A stretch of 11,378 nucleotides of DNA from JAVEYA01 sp034003745 (GCA_034003745.1 JAVEYA010000078.1:1-11378); one strand, 5' to 3'; shown: positions 1 through 6,249, counted from the first letter of the stretch. Notes: a model not told the origin generated them from the letters alone. Numbers and translations are program-made.

Positions 1-865
1 CATGCCCGCCCACTGCCTGAACCACGTCATTCCAGCGTTCGTCGGTAAAGGTTAGGGAGAGCTTAATCGTGTCGCCCAGGAGGAATCTCTGCAAAAAATC
101 CTGGGCTTTGCCATTCCCGGATAAAACCCAGCAATCCGCAGGAATGGGGTTATTTCCTTTATCGGTGGTTACCGCGGTAACAAGGCATTCATATGTAGCC
201 CCCGCCTTAAGCACCCGGTCATCGGGTTTCAGGATAATTTCTGTACCGTAGTCGTTTGTAACCGTATTGGCTCCCATCGCCGGCGTATACAACACAAGCA
301 TATCCGTTCCGCGCTGACGGTTAACGTGCGCCAGGGGATAGGAAGAATTGATTCCCCGATTGACACTGCCGGCCGAGGCGTTCAATACAGGCGTTCCGAT
401 GATATATTTTTTATCTTTGGTCAGCCCGAGAGCCGGAAATCCCTGAGGACTGATAATTAATTCATAGTTGGTAATTTGCACGCCGATGGGGTAATAGGGC
501 GCTACCGTGCTGAAAAAGTCACCGTTCGCGGCAACGATAATGGCTTTTCCCTCGGCATTCATTCTCCGCCCCATCTCGCTGGGTTTTTCTCTGCTCAACA
601 AATCGCCATTGGTCAGGGCCACTTCCATCCTTGTGTAGGGATCGTCCGCATCAATGCTCACCACTTTTATCCGTTTGCTGTTTCGCTCATCAATGACTTG
701 GTAGGCCGAATACTGTACGCCTGTAGACAGGTTCATCTTCTCAACCTCAATTTGTACTTGAGGGGTAGAACCTGCCCAGGTAAATTGCGGCAGGCAGACC
801 AGATTGGCAGCCAGAATCAGGGCGGCGAACGTTTTTTTGATTCCAGATTTACAATATTGTGTCAT
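1..865 (-). CDS. Secreted phosphodiester glycosidase family protein (NAGPA/DUF2233-like), partial
   Basis: About 288 N-terminal residues are visible; the frame stays open to the left edge, so the C-terminus is missing. The ATG at 865 has a strong AAAGGAGG ribosome site ending 5 bases upstream. Residues 1-31 form a classical signal peptide: a KK-containing start, a hydrophobic core and a likely cleavage after TWA. The mature part resembles the N-terminal region of bacterial proteins with a phosphodiester glycosidase (NAGPA) domain: 'VAANGDFF' near residue 110 and, right at the edge, 'DVVQAVGGH', the point where the family normally continues with its conserved G-G-x-x-L-V region. Family members are exported cell-envelope proteins thought to act on sugar-phosphate diesters; the substrate here is unknown. 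The family call rests on motif memory, because the catalytic core lies outside the window. Confidence 0.72.
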   Translation of the reverse strand, partial: MTQYCKSGIKKTFAALILAANLVCLPQFTWAGSTPQVQIEVEKMNLSTGVQYSAYQVIDERNSKRIKVVSIDADDPYTRMEVALTNGDLLSREKPSEMGRRMNAEGKAIIVAANGDFFSTVAPYYPIGVQITNYELIISPQGFPALGLTKDKKYIIGTPVLNASAGSVNRGINSSYPLAHVNRQRGTDMLVLYTPAMGANTVTNDYGTEIILKPDDRVLKAGATYECLVTAVTTDKGNNPIPADCWVLSGNGKAQDFLQRFLLGDTIKLSLTFTDERWNDVVQAVGGH

Positions 866-1035
866 TTACGCCTCCTTTGGTGCATAGATTGTGCTTAAAA
901 AATTGTGTTCATCCTCTTGAAACAATTTCGACATAATGCGACCGAATCTGGGGGTTCATGTCCAAATTATCTAATCAGACGCAAAAAACCGTTTTCTGTT
1001 CCTCTTTTGTACGAACGGAGGGTGTTTTTATGCAA

Positions 1036-1066
1036 AATAAAAAACAGGCTTCCGCCCGTTTTTTTA
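1036..1066 (-). terminator. Intrinsic terminator of the dehydrogenase operon
   Basis: Read on the minus strand, CGGGC (1058-1054) pairs with GCCUG (1049-1045), including one G-U pair. The loop is a GGAA (GNRA) tetraloop, the stem is extended by A-U pairs, and a run of six T follows (1044-1039). On the plus strand the G-U becomes a C-A mismatch, so the signal is oriented for minus-strand transcription. It lies 18 bases past the stop of the small membrane protein gene. Confidence 0.85.
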
Positions 1067-1083
1067 CGATGTCTTACTTTATA

Positions 1084-1527
1084 TCATTTCGAAAGCTTTA
1101 AATAGCCCCAGGTAGCCAGGGGAAACCATAAAACGAAAGGTACTATGGAGTCTATGAGACCGTGGCTCAGCTTTAATACACCCAGTTTCGCAATCATTTG
1201 GCAAAACATCATGCTGTAAAAAATCGCACTGACTATATAAAGATAAATGTATCCTTTTTTGCTGGGCAAGAAATAGAAATACAGAATAAAGAAAATCGCC
1301 CAGGAGATGGGCGCCATAAAGTGTATTCCAAAAAGACCAAAAGGCCCATAGTTTACATAGCTGAAAGACTTTGTAGCAACTGCGACGCCGACCAGGACAA
1401 TATCAAAAACTGCCCCAAAAATAATCCCGTAAATTGATAAACGGCGGATTTCATTTTTGGGTACGGCGGCAACAAGAATGGCCGCAAAAACAAATGCGTA
1501 GATAAAAGGGATATACCTAATGGGCAT
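1084..1527 (-). CDS. Small polytopic membrane protein of unknown function
   Basis: A 147-residue, very hydrophobic protein with about five predicted membrane helices (roughly residues 5-22, 30-51, 66-87, 91-110 and 123-144) and short charged loops such as KNEIRR and PSKKG. The ATG at 1527 follows an AAAGGGG ribosome site. I do not recognise a named family and see no transporter signature or catalytic motif. It lies 63 bases downstream of the DAO-family oxidoreductase gene on the same strand, with no terminator between them and a good terminator just after it, so it is probably the last gene of that operon. A role as membrane partner or transporter accessory for the dehydrogenase is possible from context only; it could equally be an unrelated rider. 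Confidence 0.75.
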   Translation of the reverse strand: MPIRYIPFIYAFVFAAILVAAVPKNEIRRLSIYGIIFGAVFDIVLVGVAVATKSFSYVNYGPFGLFGIHFMAPISWAIFFILYFYFLPSKKGYIYLYIVSAIFYSMMFCQMIAKLGVLKLSHGLIDSIVPFVLWFPLATWGYLKLSK

Positions 1528-1590
1528 GATTTTGTCCCCTTTGGTTCTTTTATTATTATGATAACCTTATTAAGTCCTCCTTATTGCATT

Positions 1591-2772
1591 TCATTCCTTT
1601 GCCGGCGAGAACCGATGAGGGTCCAGAGCCGAAATGTCCATAAAAGTTTTGCCCTCGCAAATCAAATCCGCTACAATTCTTCCGGTTACCGGCGACAGCG
1701 CGATGCCGTCGCCCTCATGACCTGCCGCCATGAAGAAACCGGGAACGTCCTGAACATGGCCAACCAGGGGCAGTCCGTCTTTGGTATAGGGACGCAATCC
1801 CGAGATGAACCGGATGAAATTTATTTCCTTTAAGCCGGGTACCAGGCGGCAGGCGTTCTTCAGCACTTCCTGCAGTCCTTCAGGGGTGTTGCTCCTGTCA
1901 TAACCCACAAATTCGCGGGTGGCCCCAATCATGATATTGCCTTTTTCCGTCTGGCTCAAGGCGAGTCCTACTCCGAGCCGGACAGGAAGGCTGTCTGATT
2001 TTTGAATCAAGTCGGCGTTGTATTTGGCTACGATGTATTGTGCGGAAAGAATATCTCCGGTAATAAAGGGCGGAACCGGTTCGGTAATAACGATCTGCCC
2101 CCGGCGCGGCTCAATCGGGATTTTCAGTCCCGCCAATTCTCCGACCAACGGAGCCCAAGCCCCGGCGGCATTAATAACGAGCGGCGCGTAAATCTCGTCG
2201 CCTTTGTTGGTACGCACCCCCACTACAGCAGGTCCATCCTTGATAATGCGGTTTACTTCCGTTTCCAAAAGGATTTCCGCGCCCAATAGGACAGCTGCCC
2301 GGGCCAGGGCAAAATTCAGACGGATCGGGTCAACATGGGCGTCCTGGGCGCTGTAAGTTGAGCCGACCAGATGCGGGGCCAGGCCGCGCTGCCTTTTCGC
2401 AGCGGCTTTTTGATCCAGGATTTCTACTTCCAAGCCGATTTTACGCTGCTTGGCCACGAATTCTTCCATGATTTTCATTTCTTCGGCGGTTTCGATTAAA
2501 ATCATGCCACCGTCTTTATGGTAGGCGATATCGGCTCCCAGCTCTTCTTCCAGGGTCTCATACATTTTGGCGCCGGCCAGGGCCAGTTCCAGGTGCACGC
2601 CGGGATTTTTCGACTGCAGGATGATGAACTGGTCGCAAGCGCCGGAGGCGCCGGAAGCATGGTCAGTTTTCTCGACAAGAATGACTTTCTTGCCCCGTTT
2701 AGCTAGGTTCCAGGCAATGCTGCAGCCTATCACGCCTCCTCCAACGATACAGACGTCGGCTTTCTTCTTCAT
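1591..2772 (-). CDS. DAO-family FAD-dependent oxidoreductase (HcnC / proline dehydrogenase beta-like catalytic subunit)
   Basis: A 393-residue protein of the glycine/D-amino acid oxidase (DAO) fold. The N-terminal FAD-binding Rossmann motif is GGGVIG at residues 11-16, followed by 'VILVEK' with the ribose-binding Glu34. The typical C-terminal FAD-contact segment 'GLRPYTKDGLPLVG' lies near residue 335. In complexes of this type the DAO subunit oxidises the C-N bond of an amino or imino acid and hands electrons to partner flavin and Fe-S subunits rather than to oxygen. The substrate (proline, sarcosine, hydroxyproline, an opine or another) cannot be read from sequence. The start ATG overlaps the stop of the BFD gene as ATGA, so translation is coupled. 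Length matches HcnC/PDH-beta proteins. Monomeric sarcosine or glycine oxidase is an alternative, but the gene context argues for a complex. Confidence 0.85.
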   Translation of the reverse strand: MKKKADVCIVGGGVIGCSIAWNLAKRGKKVILVEKTDHASGASGACDQFIILQSKNPGVHLELALAGAKMYETLEEELGADIAYHKDGGMILIETAEEMKIMEEFVAKQRKIGLEVEILDQKAAAKRQRGLAPHLVGSTYSAQDAHVDPIRLNFALARAAVLLGAEILLETEVNRIIKDGPAVVGVRTNKGDEIYAPLVINAAGAWAPLVGELAGLKIPIEPRRGQIVITEPVPPFITGDILSAQYIVAKYNADLIQKSDSLPVRLGVGLALSQTEKGNIMIGATREFVGYDRSNTPEGLQEVLKNACRLVPGLKEINFIRFISGLRPYTKDGLPLVGHVQDVPGFFMAAGHEGDGIALSPVTGRIVADLICEGKTFMDISALDPHRFSPAKE

Positions 2773-3044
2773 GCCTCTTCCCCCTTGACGATTTCATCGA
2801 TTTTGACGACGCGGACAGGTACACGTACTGTCGGGGGAAGAATGTCCGCAGGATCCTTCTTAGTTTTCAGCATATCGGTAATCAGTCTTCGGCAGGTACG
2901 GCCCTGACACAGGCCCATCCCGGCATGGGTCCTTTTCTTGATACCGGACAGGGTCAGCGCGCCTTCGGCGATAGCAGCTTCGATTTCTTCTTTAGTAACT
3001 TCTTCACAGCGGCAAATATAGAGCTTTTCTTTGTTTTCTTTCAT
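2769..3044 (-). CDS. BFD-type [2Fe-2S]-binding protein
   Basis: A 91-residue protein with the bacterioferritin-associated-ferredoxin-like cysteine pattern C-x-C-x32-C-x4-C (Cys11, Cys13, Cys46, Cys51; local motifs 'ICRCEEVT' and 'CQGRTC'), which ligates one [2Fe-2S] cluster. In many HcnB and opine oxidase proteins this domain is the C-terminal part of the large FAD subunit. Here it is a separate gene, two genes downstream of the FAD subunit. It overlaps both neighbours by ATGA (start 3044 against the ferredoxin stop, stop 2769 against the DAO start). It most likely relays electrons between the flavins inside the complex. A free-standing role in iron storage, as for Bfd, is unlikely in this context. 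Confidence 0.87.
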   Translation of the reverse strand: MKENKEKLYICRCEEVTKEEIEAAIAEGALTLSGIKKRTHAGMGLCQGRTCRRLITDMLKTKKDPADILPPTVRVPVRVVKIDEIVKGEEA

Positions 3045-3550
3045 GATTGTTCCTCCCGGTAAATTGCCCGAACTTCGTGGCAGAGGGCCTGGGGCACTTC
3101 CACGGTGATGACCGCCGTCTGGTTATAGGCGGCAGGTTTTTTGACTTTGATAATTTTACCTTGGCCCAGCTTTTGTCCGGTGCGGTCGGCCACAGGAACC
3201 ACCGTTCCCGCGGCGGGCAGGGGATGGTATTCATGGGGAAAATCAACTAAAGCCGTATCCCGGGTATAGTTCTTATGGATGCGGAAAATGGCCAGACCCG
3301 GGCAGGCGGCAATGCAGAGACCGCAACCGGTACATTTCTCTTCATCGATGACGGGCAGGTTGGTGATGGGCCTTCCCACGGTGATAGCGCCGAAGGGGCA
3401 GGCATCCTCGCAAGGATTGCAGGGGATGTTCTGTACGCACTCAATAAAGGCAACCGGGCCCTTCTCCATCCGCTCCGGCCCGGGTACGCCGGGGCTGGCT
3501 TTCAGCTCTTCGCCGGAAGGAATGCCGGTGAATTTTACGCCGTCATTCAT
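3041..3550 (-). CDS. 2x[4Fe-4S] ferredoxin-domain electron transfer subunit
   Basis: I chose the ATG at 3550 (169 residues) because a GAGGAGGT ribosome site lies six bases upstream; a longer open frame back to 3631 merely overlaps the preceding gene. Two cluster motifs are visible: Cys38-x5-Cys44-x2-Cys47-x3-Cys51-Pro and Cys73-x2-Cys76-x2-Cys79-x3-Cys83-Pro, giving two [4Fe-4S] clusters. About 70 further residues have no cysteines in a cluster pattern and look like a beta-rich C-terminal domain ('GTVVPVADRTGQ'). The start overlaps the stop of the FAD subunit by 8 bases and the stop overlaps the next start by ATGA. The size (about 18 kDa) and position resemble the ferredoxin-like subunit of archaeal dye-linked proline dehydrogenase PDH1. 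It probably carries electrons to or from a soluble ferredoxin or membrane acceptor. Confidence 0.87.
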   Translation of the reverse strand: MNDGVKFTGIPSGEELKASPGVPGPERMEKGPVAFIECVQNIPCNPCEDACPFGAITVGRPITNLPVIDEEKCTGCGLCIAACPGLAIFRIHKNYTRDTALVDFPHEYHPLPAAGTVVPVADRTGQKLGQGKIIKVKKPAAYNQTAVITVEVPQALCHEVRAIYREEQS

Positions 3551-4643
3551 ATGATTGACCTCCTCTACTGGCGAGCTGTTCCTCTTTGGCTGCGCGCCTT
3601 TTTTCCCCGAAGGGGCCGGTACGGAGGGCATCCATACGCGCCCAGATTTCCTGCTTCAGGACAGCCGCCTGCTCCGGGGAATAGAATCCCAGGGATTCGG
3701 CGCAGGATACGCCGGCGAGGCGCCCTTCTTCCATGGCGGTACTGGCTTCTTCCACACCGGTGATATCGCCGGCAATATAGACGCCGTCGACGGTGGTGCG
3801 CATATTGCGATCATGTTGGGGAACGTGGCCGCCCAACGCCGGGATGAAGGTGAACTCGCAACCCATCAGCCAGGCCAACTCGGTAAGCGGGGTCAGTCCC
3901 GCGGCAATGCAAATGGTATCCACATCCAGGATCTTTTCTGAGTCGGGGACCGGCTGCCATTCGGCATCGAGCCGGGCAATTTCCGCCGCTTCCACGTCCT
4001 CTTTGCCCCAGGCCCTGGTAACTGTATGGTTCAGATAGATGGGTACACCGGCGCGCCTGATTTTGGCGGCATGGACGCCATAGCCGCCGATTTGCCCGGC
4101 GGCTTCGATTAAGGCGGTTACTTTGGCTCCGGCCTGCATCAGTTGATAGGATACAATCAGTCCGACATTCCCGCTGCCGATCATCAAGATTTTCTTCCCG
4201 GGCAGGACCCGGTGGACATTGATCATGGTCTGGGCCGCCCCTGCGCCCATCACCCCGGGCAGGGTACAGCCGGGAAAGGCCAGGGCGTTCTCCGAAGCGC
4301 CCGTAGCCAGGATGATTTTCTCGGCCTGGATTCTATGTTCGCGGCCTTGGTGAATGTAGCTCACGCTCTTATCTTTAAAGAGGGCATGGACCGGGGAGTC
4401 CAGAAGGACCTCCACGCCCAGTTTTTCATTTTCCAAAAGGAGCTGCCGGCCGATGTCGACGCCTCTGACGCCGGCGCGGTGTTCTTTGGAACCGAAGAAT
4501 TTATGGATTTGCTTAAAGAGCTGCCCGCCGGGCCGGGAATTCTCGTCGATAAGCATTACCTGCGCCCCGGCCCTGGCGGCTTCGATCGAAGCTGCCAGAC
4601 CTGCCGGACCGGCTCCGATGATGACAATCTGACTTGTTTTCAC
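3543..4643 (-). CDS. FAD/NAD(P)-binding oxidoreductase subunit (HcnB / opine oxidase alpha-like, lacking the BFD domain)
   Basis: I place the start at the GTG at 4643 (366 residues), just before the Rossmann strand 'QIVIIGAGPAG'. The open frame reaches further upstream (ATG 4715), but those residues are an out-of-frame reading of the end of the preceding gene. Two dinucleotide-binding motifs are present, GAGPAG (residues 10-15) and GSGNVG (156-161), with the late FAD motif 'VYIAGDITG' near 288-296, as in two-dinucleotide-binding-domain flavoproteins. HcnB-type proteins usually carry an extra C-terminal BFD [2Fe-2S] domain; this one ends without it, and that domain is encoded separately at 2769-3044. 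In the collapsed assembly its GTG overlaps the upstream TGA as GTGA. The upstream part of this gene borders an assembly gap, but the coding sequence itself is intact. Confidence 0.85.
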   Translation of the reverse strand: MKTSQIVIIGAGPAGLAASIEAARAGAQVMLIDENSRPGGQLFKQIHKFFGSKEHRAGVRGVDIGRQLLLENEKLGVEVLLDSPVHALFKDKSVSYIHQGREHRIQAEKIILATGASENALAFPGCTLPGVMGAGAAQTMINVHRVLPGKKILMIGSGNVGLIVSYQLMQAGAKVTALIEAAGQIGGYGVHAAKIRRAGVPIYLNHTVTRAWGKEDVEAAEIARLDAEWQPVPDSEKILDVDTICIAAGLTPLTELAWLMGCEFTFIPALGGHVPQHDRNMRTTVDGVYIAGDITGVEEASTAMEEGRLAGVSCAESLGFYSPEQAAVLKQEIWARMDALRTGPFGEKRRAAKEEQLASRGGQSYE

Positions 4644-4762
4644 TGGTGATCCGCCCACTTTCCCAGACCGATTTGGCTCTCTATAATCATACCGTCTCTG
4701 ACCGGAGTAACACACGTCCGTACGTTCGGCACTCCGTCAACGGTCATGATACAGTCGGTGCA
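4636..4762. repeat. 127-bp direct repeat, copy 1 (probable assembly overlap)
   Basis: Identical, base for base as far as I can read, to 4863-4989, and ends exactly at the N run. It holds the last coding bases of the HcnA-like gene and the GTG start of the HcnB-like gene. An exact 127-bp copy on both sides of a 100-N gap is what two contigs from a k=127 de Bruijn assembly look like when their shared end was not merged. Confidence 0.9.
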
Positions 4763-4862
4763 NNNNNNNNNNNNNNNNNNNNNNNNNNNNNNNNNNNNNN
4801 NNNNNNNNNNNNNNNNNNNNNNNNNNNNNNNNNNNNNNNNNNNNNNNNNNNNNNNNNNNNNN
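4763..4862. other. Assembly gap, exactly 100 N
   Basis: A run of 100 unknown bases, the default spacer of many scaffolding tools, so the length is not a measurement. The flanking 127-bp identity implies that the true gap is zero and that the two contigs overlap. Confidence 0.97.
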
Positions 4863-4989
4863 GTTTTCACTGGTGATCCGCCCACTTTCCCAGACCGATT
4901 TGGCTCTCTATAATCATACCGTCTCTGACCGGAGTAACACACGTCCGTACGTTCGGCACTCCGTCAACGGTCATGATACAGTCGGTGCA
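4863..4989. repeat. 127-bp direct repeat, copy 2 (probable assembly overlap)
   Basis: Starts on the first base after the N run and matches 4636-4762. This copy is the one connected to the complete HcnA-like gene upstream (minus strand). Confidence 0.9.
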
Positions 4990-5184
4990 TCGGCCGATGC
5001 CGCAGAAGATGCCCCGCGGCCGCCTGTCCTTCGGCGTCAGGCGAAATTTGCGGATACCCGCGGCCAAAAGCGCCGCGGCGATAGGTTCGCCTGCCATAGC
5101 CGGTATTTCTTTTCCATCAACATATAACACCGCGTTAAATTCACGTTTTTCACTTCCCAGAATGGGATGTTCATGTACACGCAT
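4867..5184 (-). CDS. (2Fe-2S)-binding protein (HcnA / SoxD-like subunit)
   Basis: A 105-residue plant-type [2Fe-2S] ferredoxin-fold protein of the Fer2_4 kind. The cluster ligands fit Cys61-x4-Cys66-x2-Cys69-x12-Cys82 ('FCGIGRCTDC' then 'RTC'). The ATG at 5184 has an AAGGGGGAG ribosome site ending five bases upstream. It is the first gene of the dehydrogenase operon. In archaeal PDH1 the equivalent domain is, to my knowledge, fused in front of the FAD subunit; in HcnABC and opine oxidases it is a separate small subunit as here. Its TGA overlaps a GTG (GTGA) inside repeat copy 2; that GTG is the start of the HcnB-like gene once the duplicated contig ends are merged. It probably passes electrons between the flavins and the other Fe-S subunits. 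Confidence 0.88.
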   Translation of the reverse strand: MRVHEHPILGSEKREFNAVLYVDGKEIPAMAGEPIAAALLAAGIRKFRLTPKDRRPRGIFCGIGRCTDCIMTVDGVPNVRTCVTPVRDGMIIESQIGLGKWADHQ

Positions 5185-5229
5185 GCTGCTCCCCCTTTGC
5201 CTATATCCAACCTATTATTTAGAATATTC

Positions 5230-5243
5230 AAAAAACGTTTGCT
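5230..5243. promoter_or_regulatory. Possible catabolite-responsive (cre-like) site
   Basis: The sequence AAAAAACGTTTGCT has the AAACGTTT core of CcpA cre sites and meets most informative positions of the consensus TGNAANCGNWNNCW on the minus strand, with two mismatches. It lies about 46 bases upstream of the start of the dehydrogenase operon, where a repressor could act. One imperfect match is weak evidence. Confidence 0.22.
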
Positions 5244-5270
5244 TAAATAAAATAACTCTTTGTGCTTTCT

Positions 5271-5298
5271 TTGACAGCGCTGTGTTACCATATACAAT
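5271..5298 (+). promoter_or_regulatory. Sigma-A type promoter for the C39-like gene
   Basis: A perfect -35 box TTGACA (5271-5276), a 16-base spacer and a good -10 box TACAAT (5293-5298), reading towards the C39-like gene. The implied 5' leader is about 110 bases. A 10-bp palindrome ACAGCGCTGT (5274-5283) overlaps the end of the -35 box and could be an operator. A second possible promoter is TTGGCC-N18-TACAAT at 5352-5381, nearer the gene but with a poor -35. Confidence 0.6.
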
Positions 5299-5348
5299 CC
5301 TATTTTAACACTATTTGCACGCATTTTGTATGGATACCGGAAGGAAAA

Positions 5349-5426
5349 ATGTTGGCCCTCACCTTTATCTTGCTGTACAATATATTATTAATAAATGTCA
5401 CAGGAGAAAGACAGCATGGAAAATAA
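5349..5426 (+). CDS. Possible 25-codon hydrophobic leader peptide
   Basis: ATG at 5349 follows AAGGA at very short spacing (3 bases), which weakens the case. It encodes 25 residues, the first 17 strongly hydrophobic ('MLALTFILLYNILLINV'), with a polar end. Its stop lies 11 bases inside the start of the C39-like gene in another frame, so translation could be coupled. It may simply be a chance open frame in the AT-rich leader. Confidence 0.2.
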   Translation: MLALTFILLYNILLINVTGERQHGK

Positions 5427-6060
5427 GACCGACTACAGCTATATGCTTGACGATGATCTGCTGAATATAGATGACGGCGGCGCGGTTTCTTTCGGCGGCA
5501 ATCAGCACTGGTTCCCGCTGGAGACGCAAAGCCGCAGCGGCTGCGGCCCTGTGGTGGCGGCCATGATAACCGCTTATCTGGCGCTGGCCTTTCCGAACAA
5601 GTATTCTGCCCTCTATCCCTATCATGGCCGGCTGAATAAAGAAGACTTCCTCGCTCATATGCTGGAAATCAGAAAATATGTAATCCCCGGAAACCGCGGA
5701 CTTACTTCGGTACGGCAATTCGCTCTGCAGACCACGCAATTCGCGTATTCCAGAGAAATCCATTTAATGCCCCGGCTGCTCGATGACAGCGCCATCGGTT
5801 TTGATAAAGCGGCGGCTTTTATCTCCCGGGCCTTATCACAGAATTTACCCGTCGCGGTATTGATACTGACCCACCCGTCTGAAGAACTTTTGGAATATAC
5901 CTGGCACTGGATGACCGTAACCGGACTGAAATACGACGCTGCAAGCGGGTCCTATACGATTACGGTATCCACATACGGCCAGCGGCGCGAAATCAATCTG
6001 GAACTGCTATGGAACCACAGAACAACGGACGACATTATCAATCTGGCGTATTTTATCTGA
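5416..6060 (+). CDS. C39-like papain-fold cysteine peptidase family protein
   Basis: I chose the ATG at 5416 (214 residues), because AGGAG at 5402-5406 is correctly spaced for it; the in-frame ATG at 5395 would add seven residues and lacks a ribosome site. The motif Q38-x4-C43-G-P ('SRSGCGPVVAAM') matches the oxyanion Gln and catalytic Cys of Peptidase_C39-like proteins. His164 in 'YTWHWMTVTGL' fits the catalytic His, and the 'STYGQRR' strand near 185-191 is where the third triad residue would fall. There is no signal peptide or membrane segment, so it is probably cytoplasmic. The gene stands alone between a dedicated promoter and a strong terminator. No bacteriocin precursor or ABC exporter is adjacent, so a role in leader-peptide cleavage is not supported; activity and substrate are unknown. 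Confidence 0.7.
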   Translation: MENKTDYSYMLDDDLLNIDDGGAVSFGGNQHWFPLETQSRSGCGPVVAAMITAYLALAFPNKYSALYPYHGRLNKEDFLAHMLEIRKYVIPGNRGLTSVRQFALQTTQFAYSREIHLMPRLLDDSAIGFDKAAAFISRALSQNLPVAVLILTHPSEELLEYTWHWMTVTGLKYDAASGSYTITVSTYGQRREINLELLWNHRTTDDIINLAYFI

Positions 6061-6109
6061 CGGCCTTGCGTCTCCTTTCCTAAAAAGAAGAGACCCGCTT
6101 AAATTTTTT

Positions 6110-6160
6110 AAAGGGTTTGTCTCTGAGCATTTTTGCACAGAGACAAACCCTTTTATATTT
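6110..6160 (+). terminator. Long hairpin terminator after the C39-like gene
   Basis: A perfect 16-bp stem (6110-6125 with 6138-6153), an A-A mismatch, three more pairs (GCA/TGC) and a TTTT loop at 6130-6133. It is followed by TTTTATATTTT on the plus strand. It lies about 50 bases past the stop and separates this gene from feoA. The minus-strand side has an A-rich rather than T-rich exit, so it works mainly for plus-strand transcription. Confidence 0.88.
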
Positions 6161-6220
6161 TCCTCCCGCCTATTTTCAATCAGGCACCAAGCGCCTGAGC
6201 CGTTCATATTTTATTATCAG

Positions 6221-6249
6221 TTGAAGTTAAAGAAGCGAAACATTTTTAT
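6221..6249 (+). promoter_or_regulatory. Candidate promoter of the feo operon
   Basis: TTGAAG (6221-6226), a 17-base spacer and TTTTAT (6244-6249), about 50 bases ahead of feoA. Both boxes are only 4-5 of 6 matches. I see no clear iron box or MntR-type palindrome around it; a short inverted repeat TCAGGC/GCCTGA lies upstream at 6180-6198. Confidence 0.3.

Noticed and set aside
905..1105. 66-codon open frame on the plus strand starting with GTG
   Set aside because: It has no ribosome site, runs across the terminator at 1036-1066 and into the end of the membrane protein gene on the other strand, and its product has no family features.
3275..3763. Long antisense open frames opposite the ferredoxin and FAD subunit genes
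   Set aside because: Shadows of GC-rich real genes: arginine/proline/glycine-rich products, no ribosome sites, and strong coding evidence on the minus strand.
4640..4942. Open frames running through the N gap
   Set aside because: They exist only because unknown bases contain no stops; their ends are the two copies of the same 127-bp block.
4636..4989. A true tandem duplication or mobile-element target duplication
   Set aside because: Exact identity of 127 bases abutting a 100-N spacer on both sides, with one copy being all that is needed for both genes, is far better explained by assembly.
5185..5270. Sigma-54 (-24/-12) promoter for the dehydrogenase operon
   Set aside because: No TGGCA-N7-TGC-like pair on the minus strand of this region.
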